Shown here piece after piece: positions 9,705 through 20,025 of a DNA stretch of 64,000 bases (position 1 is its first letter; the number at the start of each line of letters is the position of its first letter). Location of the stretch: NCBI RefSeq assembly GCF_000005505.3, contig NC_016131.3, positions 59,257,355 to 59,321,354 of the forward strand. The letters run 5' to 3'. This stretch comes from Brachypodium distachyon (Eukaryota; Streptophyta; Magnoliopsida; Poales; Poaceae). Below the pieces are notes generated by a model. That model worked only from the letters and a program-made list of their open reading frames with translations, made no database searches and had not been told where the DNA came from. The translations under genes were made by a program, and so were the position numbers.

Positions 9705-12254
9705 CTATGCAGGAGGTGCTCTCGGAGCAGCAGCATCGGCGTCAGGTGCCTCCTCGACGTCGGGGCCTCCTCCGGCAGCTTCTTCGTCAGCAGCTTCAGC
9801 TTCATCGGCCTAATTCTGCATCCACACCACCATCTCGTCCACCACGCCTTGTACCGCTTCCCGGTTGGTCTTGGCCTCTTCTTCGTCTAACCAGGCGTCG
9901 AAGACCGACTCGAACTGGAAGTCGGGGTGGGCGGAGTGGACCCGGGTAAGGATTTTCCCGGTGACTTGCTCGGCTGCGAGGCCAACCTGCCGATCCCCGA
10001 AAGCCGTGACGCAATTCTCTAGGCCGTGTAGTCAACCAACAAAATCTGCGAAGAAGGAGGTGAAGCTGTCGATGTTCGCCCCGTCGAAGGAAGTCACCGG
10101 GATGTCGAACCCCTATAGTGCCTCCACCGCCGAGTCCGCCAGCTTCTTCAGCCTGGCTACGTCCTCCGTCCTGCGGGCCCGCAGCTCGGTGCATGCACCA
10201 CGAGCCTCTTGGGCCTGCAGCTTGTGCTCGCGGCATTCGGACTTCAGCTTACCGCTCGGACGCCTTCTTGGTGTTGTCCTCATCGATAAGGCGGAGCTCT
10301 TGTCGCGCCATGTCGAGCTCACCCTGAAGGGATGAGCCCGCATCCTGGGCCGCCTTGAGCTGCCCCGCAAGCTCGTGCTCTCGGGAGCGAGCCTGGTCTT
10401 GAAGCTCCTTCTGCCGGCGCGCCGAGGCTTTGGCTGCCGCCGTAGCCGCCGTCTCCCGCTCTCCGACCTCGCGCCGGAGGCGTTGGATCTCCAGAGAGTA
10501 GTTGGACAGCAAGTCCGTCTTTTCCCGGAGACGCTCCTGGAACGAATCCAGGGCCGCCTGGAGCTCTTCCTCACCCTTGGCGTGCATGGCCTTCAGCAGT
10601 TCGAGCTCCCGTAGGTGCTCCTGCTGCAGGTCCCACAGTTGCCGGAGTACCTCGGCCTCCGGAACTCCTTGCACGGCGGGCGCCGCCCTTGCTTGCTACG
10701 CCTGCTGAAGCTCCTCCCGGAGCCATTGTAGCTCTATGCGCTGCTCCTCCACCTCCCGGCGCGCGATGCCTAGCTCTGCCACCACGCGAGCATGGTGCTG
10801 CTGCGCGTTGTTGAAGAAGTCGACGAACATCCGCTGTTGCTGCTGGATGTTGTCGATTACCCGGTGCCCTTGTACGAACACATTGGGGTCGAAGGTGATC
10901 CGACCCCATGATCGCCAGGCGAGCTCCCCTGCTCCCGGGCTAAAGGCGGCTTCGGCGGAGGAGGAGGACCCCGCTGTGATCGTCTGCGACTCTGAGGCTG
11001 CGTCAGGGTTTGGTCACGCACCTCCCGCTTGTCCGAGTCCCGCTGCTCCTTGTCCGCCCGAAGGGGCCGGCAGGGGGCTCTGGGGCTTCTCCAATGTGCC
11101 GCTGCTTGCCTCGGCTGGCCGGGCTGCCCCATGTCACCCACCGCAGGCGGCACCGTCTGCGTGGCGTCACCTGCGGTAGCCATTGCGTCTCCGGCAAGCT
11201 CCGGGGCAGTTTGTTGAAGGGCTCCGGCAGAGGCAACCTCCTCCGGAGCGTTGTCATCGGCCTCGCCGGTGAGGTCGATCACCCGCACCTCGGTGGGCGC
11301 GGGTGCAGCTGGGGCATCCCTGGCGACTGCACGTAAACACCTGCATCGGCCTAGAAGATGCAGATGGATGAAAGAAACACTACGAGGAACGAAATAGTAC
11401 CTTGCCGCGTCTCGTCATCGGCCTGGTGTGCGGCTCCATCAGCCGCATCCCCGCAAGTTGTCAGGACACTCCCGCCGGCTATCGTGGATCCTGCGGGGAA
11501 CACGGTGTTAGAAGGCAGTAGAGAAAATCAGTTAGAATAGGTGGTACTCGAGCCTGAGCATACCTACTGCCGGGTCAGTACCCTGCAAGCTTGGGTCGGG
11601 GACTCATGTGTCCCCAGCGGCAGCCGCCGCCGATGTATCAGCCGCATCAGCGGCATCCTTGTCGCCACCGCCTGATGCCGGGTGAGGTTTCTTGGCCGGG
11701 GCCGCCGACGAAGTGCTGGGCTGCCCCCTCTTCCTCGAAGATCTGGGAAATGTAGAAGTAAATTAGCAGAATATGTAAAATTAGCGGAAATTGGAATGGT
11801 TAAAGCAACATCAAACTTACCCCAGCGGGTTGAGCTTGAGCACCCTGTCCGCCAACATGCTCCTCGCCGGGGGGGCTTCGTGCGGAGGGAACTAGCGGAG
11901 CCGCTGGGGAAGCAGGGACGGCTGCCGCAGCTGCCTCGCTGCCGGCGGAGGCCACAGTCCCCGCTTCAACGTGAGGCGCCTGAGGCTGCGGGCTGGCTTC
12001 CCGCCTGCTCGCCCGCTCTGCGGCAGACCGCCTCACCAGGGGGGCGTCGTCGTCGTTGTCCTCCTCCGGCGCTACCCCGCCATCTTCCGGGGGAGCGTCA
12101 TTGCTGTCGTCGTCATCATCGTCGGAGTCTCCTCCGACACCTAGTGAGGAGTCGTCGGAGTCTGAGTCCTCTGGCCTGGCGGAGCCCCGGTCCTGGCCAC
12201 CCTTCCCCGACTTGGTAGCCGGCTCCTTGCCGGTGCGAGACCTGGGTTGCGGAT
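9705..12254 (-). pseudogene. Antisense coiled-coil gene of Tat copy A, multi-exon
   Basis: Read on the minus strand, opposite to gag-pol. The N-terminal part (12254-11821) is acidic (DSDDD, EDNDDD). It is followed by three likely introns: 11820-11743 (GTAAGT to TTTCCCAG), 11563-11491 (GTATGC to CCCGCAG) and 11400 to about 11327 (GTACTA to GTGCAG). From 11326 comes VRVIDLTGEADDN, then a long heptad-rich coiled coil (about 10880-10250; for example RQLWDLQQEHLRELELLKA). The C-terminus near 9915 (FESVFDAWLDEEE) matches FESLLDAWSDSED of copy C. Stops and frame changes, for example at 10696 and 10249, break it. Function is unknown. Extra antisense ORFs are known in Tat-lineage elements. Confidence 0.65.
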
Positions 12255-13060
12255 GATCTTAATACATTGTATGACCTATTTACATGTGGTTAAACTTGTT
12301 GCAGAACGGCATGGTATAAATTTGTCTTTCACATGCTTAATTGATGTTCATTGCTATCAATTGTTTCATATGCTGCCCAAAAATTTCAGAACTGTTGGGA
12401 GTTGAACCTAGGTGGTTTTACAAGTTATTATGATGTCTTTTAGCAGGGAAACCATGATGGTTTGGGTGCTGGACCGTTTGGTTCAGATCCGGACTTTTGC
12501 TTGTCTAAGAGACCTCACTTGCAATCTTTTGCTACTCTTTAATCTTGACTAATGAGCATGTTGTGGAACAAATTAAAATGAACGAAAGTAGACTTGCTGA
12601 GTACCCTAAGTACTCACCCTTGCTGTTGACACATTTTTGCAGAGGAAACCCCACTGGAGAGCGATAACGATCTCGACCGTGACGAGTAGTTGCTTGGTTC
12701 TTCCCTACACACGGCCAGCCCCTTGGGTTGATTTTGTTGGGCTACCGAAGGTGTTCTTTGCAGCCATCTTATGGCACTACTTGAACCTTATTCCGTTGTG
12801 TTTTATTCGACTTTCGATGTGGTTGTATCACCTACGAACTCAAGTTAAAATCTGAACTATGTGTTATATCTTTTGTATGTGTGTGTTTGAGTTGTGATGT
12901 ATCAATCTTAGGATATGTATGCATGTTTGGCATCTTGGGAAACATGTGAATCATATCCCGCCGTGTCGATTATGTGTTGTGCTATATCATGTTGTATCAT
13001 GTTCATTGCTGAACTGAATATTGCTATGATCTATCCTTTATGTCGATAGAGAGCAAGTTT
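12255..13060 (+). mobile_element. AT-rich LTR-like remnant
   Basis: An abrupt change at about 12255 from GC-rich Tat sequence to AT-rich DNA. The segment contains GCTGAGTACC, AAGTACTCACCCTTGCTG, a TTTTTGCAGAGGAAA block and GACCGTGACGAGTAGTTGC. This resembles the downstream part of grass gypsy LTRs, and the order of motifs is like the Tekay LTRs in this window. No ends, target duplication or PBS were found, so the limits are approximate. Confidence 0.35.
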
Positions 13061-13137
13061 GGATTTTTATTGCAGCAATGAGCTTAATCCTGCGTGTGTT
13101 AGCTATAAGCGTAATCGAGGCCGCAACATGCATGGTG

Positions 13138-14215
13138 TTCGTATGCCTTTATGCCTTCGATGGCTCAGAACGCTTTTTTAATTTTTAGCACGGCAACGAT
13201 TCTTTTTCTGTGGTGCCGTCAGTGTGCATCGATCAAATGCAGTAAATTTATGAAAACTTCTCCAGGTCTGCCACACTTCACTTGAAACCACCGTGCACGC
13301 CGTGCCGAGATTCGGGTAATCGAGTGCACAGCTATCTCTATTTAGCCGTGACAGTGACACATGTTTCACAAGATGAATTATCTCATATCATCAAGGTACA
13401 TGATTTAAAAACCTGTCAATTTGAAGGAGCAGCGATCCAAATTTTGTCTACAGTAGTTCGGCCACGAATTATTTTCTTTACATGAATCTTCTCTTGTATA
13501 TACCCAGTAGAATGGAACTACGTAGTTCGCTACATGCGGAACACTCGCAGGCACAGTGCCGCGCCGCAAACGAACAGTACATTGGTAGACATTGCTGCGT
13601 TAGTACAGCCAGCCCAGCGGTGTCAGAGAAAGACTGTGCTAGTACAAAGAGGTCATCCTGAAAAGAGGTGCGTCACATTCAGAGCAAGGCCTATCGATCT
13701 CTCGAGGTGACAAGAAAATCTGAATCCAGACCCTCTTTCCTTTTAAATAATGTATTGTACTAGCACTACTGTACATCTCCCCCACCCCCTATCCCGCAGT
13801 CAATGTAGAGTGTCCACCTCTCTCTCGTCCTCTTTAGTGAACCCCCTGCAGCAAGGCTCATATCATTAACGCTGCGCGCTCTGGCAGTGGTGCTGTCTGT
13901 AGACCAAAACTTTGGATATCCTCCGCATGGTGTATATCTTTATGCCTTGGATGGCTCAGAACGATTTGACTTCACAGCCGCGCACCTAAATAACGGCGCG
14001 ACATCGTCTCTTTTTCTGTGGTGCCGGTGTGTATCGATCAAATGCAGTAATCTCTGCAGGTCTGTTAGACTGTACTGTCTTGATTCGAGCGCGTACGCCA
14101 CGGTTCGCGTAATCGAGTACACTGCTATCTCTCTTTCGGCGTGATAGTGGTACTGTTTGTGGTTCTCGGTCAAATGCAGTAAATTTTGCAGAATGTGTTT
14201 TTGATTCGATGGCAC
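13138..14215 (+). repeat. Diverged direct duplication in low-copy DNA
   Basis: The segment 13138-13370 recurs at 13918-14160, about 780 bases apart. Shared blocks are CATGGTGT...TTTATGCCTT, GATGGCTCAGAACG, TTTTTCTGTGGTGCCG and ATCGATCAAATGCAGTAA. A third short piece (CGGTCAAATGCAGTAAATTT) follows at about 14168. The region between holds no convincing ORF; it has a TTTTAAATAA stretch and pyrimidine-rich tracts. No element ends were recognised. Confidence 0.6.
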
Positions 14216-14442
14216 GGTTTGACAGGCGGGCAGAGCTACTGGTAGCTGCTAGCTTTGAAGAGAGTGCTATACAGGGTACGGTAGTAGTACTTCAGGGCAT
14301 CTAGAGTATCTAGAGTTAGTTTTACCTGGACCCAAACTTATCTCTTATCTTGTCACCAAACACTGAGGTAATTTTACCTCTAAGATGTACTCCACATCCG
14401 ACGATAAAGTATTTGGAATCTCTCTCATGATTTATAGTCTCT

Positions 14443-15485
14443 CTTTTATTTTCGTGGGTGACGTTGGCGTGAATGGGGCAACGAGCGGCTGTCGCCGGCT
14501 TGCTCCTCGATGCCCTGCCGATGCAGCCTTCTTGGTGGGTCTCTGGGGAGCCTCCGGTTCCGCGGCAAGCACCTACTTCCCACCGCGTTTTCGGGAGCCC
14601 TTCTTCCCGGAGCCCTCGGGTGGGTTTGCCGCCGCCTTGGCGGCAAGTTCAGGCGCTAGGCGCCCTTCCTCGGCCATCGCGCACTTGTGCGCGAGGGCGT
14701 AGGTCCTGATCCGGTGCGTGTTCAGCGTCTCACGCATCTTCGGGTCACAGACATTGATGGCGTAGGTGTTGATGATGGCGGCCGCTTCCGCCTCTGGAAT
14801 GGAGTAGGAAATGTTGGAGAACCTATTGGTGAAGTACCGCAACGTCTCCCTCGTCTTCTGCACCACCGTGTGCAACTCTGCCATGGTTCCCGGCCGCTTG
14901 TAACCACCTTGGAACGAGTTCACAAACTGCTCGCGCAGGTCTGCCCAGGAGGCGATGGACCCGGCAGGCAGGTTCAGCAACCAAGTTCTCGTTGATTCTT
15001 TCAGGACCATCGGGAACCAGTTGACCCTAACCTTGTCGTCGGCACCAATAGCATGCATGCCCAACGTGTAGGTCAGGAGGAAATCTTGGGATGCATTGTC
15101 CTGTCGTACGTCCCGAGTGCCGGCGTTCGGAACTTGCGGAGCCATGTCACCCGCCGCAGCTCGCGGGTAAACGCGGCGTAGCCATCATCGGTGCCCCAAG
15201 GAGCATCTTCCTGCTCCTCGGGACGATGGCGCTCTCTCTCGCGCTCGCGCCGGCGCTGCCAGCGCTGACGAAGATCTTCCTGCTGGCGGGCGTTCAGGAC
15301 ACCACGTGTGTCACCTGGCGTGATGGTCGGTGATGAATCCGAGTAATCCCCGGGACCATCACCATCTTGTCCCTCAGCGGGTTGAGGACGCTGTCCTTAT
15401 CATGAGGCCCAGGGAGGATCCCCGCGTCCCGGGTTCTGGCCTCGGCCTAAACCAGCTGGGCCACCCTCACCTTGCGGTTGTTGGG
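14443..15485 (-). pseudogene. Tat-type gag fragment, inverted
   Basis: On the minus strand an open frame (15145-14573) encodes the Tat gag core: FLLTYTLGMHAI, WLLNLPAGSIASWADLREQF, GGYKRPGTMAELHTVVQK and PEAEAAAIINTYAINV. It matches gag of copy C (44330-44810) in order and spacing. A Lys/Arg-rich tail (KKGSRKRGGK) follows. Sequence on both sides (15485-15146 and 14572-14443) continues the homology in other frames, so the fragment is broken. It ends before the zinc knuckle, has no LTR next to it, and looks like a piece captured or left by deletion. Confidence 0.75.
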
Positions 15486-15499
15486 CGGCGAGTAAGAGG

Positions 15500-15965
15500 A
15501 GCGCGTCCAACTCTGCACTCCACACGTCATGTGCTGGCGTGCCCTTTCACCGCTATTTGGGTTACCTCTTGTGCTGCCCGCACCTCTCCAACGGTGATTA
15601 GCTTCCTAGAAAGTGAACATCGAGATAAATCATCTTCTCTACGTGCCTCCTGTGTTCCTAAACTGAGTTCATTCACTTGTGCTTTAATTTGTAGTAGCCA
15701 TCGTTCTTGAAGCCATATTATCTTATATGGGATTTGTGCTATCTCACTTATATATATCTTGTGCTATTTTGTTTAATATAAGTGCTCATCTTGTTATAGC
15801 TTAAGTTGTTGGTGTACTATAGTTGAACCTAGCATATTTCGGATTTGTGCTTGAAAATATCTGACTAGTTTAATTTCGCATTGACGATATATAGAGCCAA
15901 ATCTGTAAAAGTATTGAAATGACTATTCACCCCCCCCCCTTCTAGGAGACATCGAGGTGTTTTCA
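15500..15965 (+). mobile_element. 3' end of an LTR (remnant)
   Basis: The segment ends CTATTCACCCC...TTCTAGGAGACATCGAGGTGTTTTCA. It shares the CTATTCACC(C)n-CTAG block with the minus-strand LTR at 31932-33204, whose end reads CACC(C)n-CTCTAG on the same sense. The start is not defined, and no PBS follows 15965. Bases 15966-16111 show nothing recognisable. Confidence 0.45.
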
Positions 15966-16114
15966 CCAATATTTACTTGGCATATAATATTTCTTAAAAT
16001 TAGTTGCAACTTGGCCTTTTTTAAACTCATACTTTCTCTCACATATTGCACATGTCTAAAATGAGTATATTGTGCTGAAATTTATGTTAATCTTTGGTCA
16101 GATAAATGATGTTA

Positions 16115-18673
16115 GAGCATCTCCAACAAATGATGTAAAATAGCGCTTGTGCCTAAAAAACCGTTTTTAGGGCATAGGCAGCAAAAAATACCTTTCCAAC
16201 AGATGATCTATAGCTAGCATGTGCCCAAAAATTTTTTAGGACATGCCCCTAAAAATGAACCCAAGTGATATATATTTGGGGCACTCGATAAAGCATGCCC
16301 AAAAACAAACCGTGTGCTTCCTCCTCTTCCGTGCACGCCATCCTCCTTCCTCCTCTCCCGCTTGCGCCATTTCCTTCCGCCGCCGGCCCTAGATGGCACC
16401 GCCCCGACTTCCCCGCCACCGCCTGCCTCGACCGGCCCCTCCTCCGCCGCCGCCCCAGCCCCGACCTCCACCGCAGCCTGGAGCGCGCACTGGCAAAGGC
16501 GGGCGCCGCCATGGCACGTGGAGCTACCGGCGGCCACACCGACGCCAGCGAAGCCCCGGTCGCAGCTCAGCAACAAGAGCAAACGGGATGCGACGCCGGC
16601 GGCCGACCCACCGGGGAAGAAGAGGAAGGCGGGCGTGGGTCGCGGTACCCATCTCACGGTGACCGACGACGACTCATCGCCGCAATTCATGCCACCACCC
16701 GTGCTGCCTACTGCTCCACCGCCACCCGCGCTGCCGGCAAGCGAAGAATTGCCCCGAGCCCCGGTGACGCCGACGGCCACATTCAATGTGTTTGATGTAA
16801 TGTCTGGAAGGTAAGAACATTTTTTTGTTTGTTGTTTCCCATTTATGGTTTCAATGTTGTGTCGATTTGTGTAGTGTGGGCGGTGATGAGTGTCATTTTG
16901 ATATTGTAGCTTGGACGATGATGAGTTCATGGCAAATATGAACATTGGTTCATATGATTATATGTCTCAATCACAAGATTATGACACTCAAGTGGGTGAC
17001 ACTCAACTTGATGGTGGCTTAGATGATGAGGGTTTCATCGATGAGATGCCGAAGGGGAGAAGGGCCAACTACACCACCGCCGAAGACTTGTTGCTTGTAA
17101 AGGCATGGCAGAAGGTTGGCATGGATGCAGCCGTGGGTACCGACCAACCCAAAGCTCTCTATTGGGTGAGGATCAAAGGGTACTTCGATGAACACAACCA
17201 AAGTGGCAATGAGCGGACGACGACTTTTCTTCGGCACTGTTGGTCCACAGTATTTTTGAATTGCCAAAAGTGGTCGGGATGCTTGTCTTATGTGCAGAAA
17301 TTGAACCCAAGTGGTACAAATGATTGTGATAGGGTAATATGTTCTCCACCTTGCCTTAAGTTCTCTTTTGCATGTTAAACTTGCATATGCTTAATTACTT
17401 CCTTGTCTCTTGATATACGTAGCACAATATTGCAATCAAGGCATTCAAAGGAAAGCCCAAGAAGAGCAAGAAGGGCAAGCTCATACAAGGCAAAGCTTTC
17501 ACTTTATCTCATTGTTGGCAGAGCTTGAGCACGATGAGAAGTGGAGGAATCGTGATATGTATGAAGTGCCAATGAGAGCTACCAAGAGCTCGGTAGGAGA
17601 TCCAACCATTGTTGATGATGATGATAATGAAGTACAAGTGAGGAAGGGAAAAGAAGCCCCACAACCAACTCGGTTGCAAAAACATCAAAAAGGCCTGAAG
17701 GGAGGAAGATGGCCAAGGATAAGGGCAAGAAGTCCGGTGAAGATGACATAAAGAAGTCATTGGATGCCATTTGCAATGCAAGGAAGGACTATGTCGAGGA
17801 GAGGAAGTTGATGAAGACCAAGGAAATGGAGGAGAGGAGCGCTGCCAAGGTGAGGTGCGCGGCAACCGAAGAGAGGAGGGTGTTGGTGGAGGAGAAGAAG
17901 ATGGCTTTGAGAACACCATGCGGCTCATGGAGAAAGAGAAGGTATTCATGTTTATGGACACAAGCAATCTTAGTGAGAAGCAAAAAGAGTATGTTGAGTT
18001 GATGCGCGGACAAGTGTTATCACAAAAACGCATGATCGGAGGCTACATGATGAATGGATTCGTGGATGGCATGGGAACCATGGGTGGCATTGGATGTACC
18101 TTGGGTTTCATGGGAGCCATTGGAGGTACCATGGGTGCCATGGGTGGCATTGGATCCATGGGAGGGATTGAAGGTACCATGGGTGGCATTGGAGGTACCC
18201 ATGGGTGGATTCATGGCATCCATGGTTGCTCCCATCTCTCCATTTCGAACTTCCACGAATGGATTCAATGGAGGTACCGTGGGTGATGGCAATGAAGGCA
18301 ATGGAGCCGATGATGGCATGGAAGGGGAAACACAAAATGATGTTTGAACTATGTTTTGTGTTTAGGTGAACTATGTTTGTGCTTGTGTGAACTATGTTTG
18401 TGAGTTGACCTTTCATATGTGCTTGATGATGAAGATATGATCTTGAATTATATGCTATTCATAGGCTTGTGTGATTATTTGTTAAATATCTAGGTTCATA
18501 TGTTCATCACATATATGTGAATTTGCAAAATGTCAAATGTTGCCAGATTTTTACATCATCTTGATTTTTGCTAGTGCCTTATTTTACATCATCTGAAATG
18601 GTTTTCCTATTTTAGGACACAGAAAACTGCAAAAGTGGTGTCCTATTATATACATCATCTGTTGGATATGCTC
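16115..18673 (+). mobile_element. PIF/Harbinger DNA transposon, non-autonomous
   Basis: Inverted ends GAGCATCTCCAACA (from 16115) and, as reverse complement, GAGCATATCCAACA (to 18673). The homology continues inward as GATGTA. Both sides carry TTA (16112-16114 and 18674-18676), the expected 3-bp target duplication of PIF/Harbinger. The element is 2559 bp and encodes only the Myb/SANT-like protein (16314-18346). No DDE transposase ORF fits in it. Confidence 0.85.
16314..18346 (+). pseudogene. Myb/SANT-like protein of Harbinger element, broken
   Basis: Three exons are suggested. Exon 1 ends at 16810 (intron 16811-16909, GTAAGA to TTGTAG). Exon 2 is 16910-17333 (intron 17334-17422, GTAATA to ACGTAG). 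Exon 3 starts at 17423. Exon 1 is Pro-rich. Exon 2 gives LDDDEFMANMN and then a Myb/SANT-like trihelix (RRANYTTAEDLLLVKAWQKV to WSTVFLNCQKW). Exon 3 has a Lys-rich block, ELEHDEKWRNRDMYEV and a charged helix (about 17710-17960), a layout like the second protein of PIF/Harbinger elements. It ends in Met/Gly-rich MGGIGG repeats. At least three frameshifts (near 17515, 17690 and 17905) disable it. In this family the partner binds DNA and helps the transposase; here the transposase is absent. Confidence 0.75.
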
Positions 18674-18676
18674 TTA

Positions 18677-20025
18677 GGTGTGATTTTCTCGCTGTTCTCT
18701 GTAGCACTCTACCAGCTAAGAAATATCTCTCCGATGTTTATATGATCAGCTAATGTCCCGTGTGTTCCTCATCATAGGTTTCAAGGTTGCTTGATATACA
18801 TAAAAGAACTGATCTGTAACAAAGTTTGTAGATGTGCATCCGTTTGGGAACAAACATGATCCATCAAGAAAATGTATGTTGGTATTTCATTTTTCAGGAA
18901 GACGAAAGCTGGAGACATCGACATAGGAGATGCATGGCGACCTTACAACACACCGTACATTTCTTTCATGCATGATATATTTGTGAAATAGTATGTAGTG
19001 GTCAGTGTTGTCCATTGTTATCTATGTTGTTGTTTATATAAGCTTCTACTTAAACTTCCTTTCAAGTTCCAATATAGCACAATTGTATGGAAACATTGCA
19101 TTAACAAAAAACGAGTACCAGGTCATGTTCCAATTCTTAATTTGCATATAGCACAAGTACCGTTCGTGACCTGTGTCGAACTATCCGAGTAATGAGCATA
19201 ATGTGCTCACATCGCTATCATGACAACTATATAAGTAGCTTGGTGAGGAAATACTAATAAAATTCACTTAAAGAAAAATGAGGTTCAAAAGGCATGTTCA
19301 CATTTTTATGATCTGCTTGTGCACACTTGCTAGTGTACGAAGGTTGAGAAACAGGGCACAAGAGACTAGACAAGTGGGGAAATGGACTGCGAGCGCAGAA
19401 TCTTTGAGGCAAAGATGTCCCTTCCTGGGATAATTCCTCGGATCCGCTACGAAGGAGCACAGAAGCTCACGGGTGGCCTCGTTCCTTTTGAACCGGGCTG
19501 ATCTTTCCCTTTCTTTCTTGCCCACTGTTCTTTGGCTTGGGCAGCTGTTTTGTTCTCCATTTTGGAGCACTGTAATCTTTACCGCTAGCATAGTTAGCTC
19601 TTGTACTCTGGCCTCGGCCCCTTCTTCTTAATGGAATTTTAGCAGCTCTCCTGCTAACTTTCAAAAAAGAGAATGGAATTAACAGTGGAGTGCCATTGAG
19701 CAAATCCGGTAACGTCAATCCATATGATCTTCGCTTCTTTCAAGGGAAAAGAAAACAGAAGTGAAAAAAATGCAATGAACTGAAGTTTGCCTATGGACGT
19801 TTCAGGTAAAACTAACAGTGAAGCACACGCAGCTGATACTGTCGTTTAGTTCCTGTTCTTCCAAATCTGCAGTAATAAAATCAGACCCGTATCGCACTCA
19901 CGGGTATACCGTACACCAAAACAGGGTCATATATCAAGAAGTTACAGCACAAAGACCTGTAATAATAATGTTACAACAAGATTAAGAAAAAACACATTTT
20001 TTCTCTAGGTACAGTTTTGGGGAGC
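18677..20025. other. Intergenic DNA next to the Ninja gene 3' end
   Basis: AT-rich, no convincing coding sequence apart from a LINE-like 3' end at 19440-19672. The part nearest 20025 is expected to hold the 3' untranslated region of the Ninja gene; no clear polyadenylation signal could be chosen. Confidence 0.5.
19440..19672 (+). mobile_element. LINE-like 3' end (remnant)
   Basis: The stretch ends TCTTCTTAATGGAATTTTAGCAG, CTCTCCTGC, then a short A-tract (TTTCAAAAAAGAG). This resembles the 3' tails of grass L1-type LINEs, which end with TAAT...CTCCTGC and poly-A. No RT or endonuclease frame lies upstream, so it would be a 5'-truncated copy. The call rests on resemblance only. Confidence 0.35.

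Larger units (their letters stand above)
691..12254 (+). mobile_element. Tat-lineage Ty3/gypsy retrotransposon, copy A, decayed
   Basis: Order of parts on the + strand: end of gag, protease, reverse transcriptase, RNase H, second RNase H-like domain, integrase, 3' non-coding region, antisense gene on the minus strand. The order, the pol motifs (CMPFx[27 protein letters not shown]) and the double RNase H fit the Tat lineage of plant Ty3/gypsy elements. The 5' LTR and most of gag lie left of the window. No 3' LTR was found: the copy stops at 12254 against an AT-rich LTR-like piece. Many stops and frameshifts make it inactive. Confidence 0.85.

Noticed and set aside
14280..14442. Possible MITE between the duplication and the gag fragment
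   Set aside because: TCTAGAGTATCTAGAG is a short local repeat, but no inverted ends or target duplication could be found.
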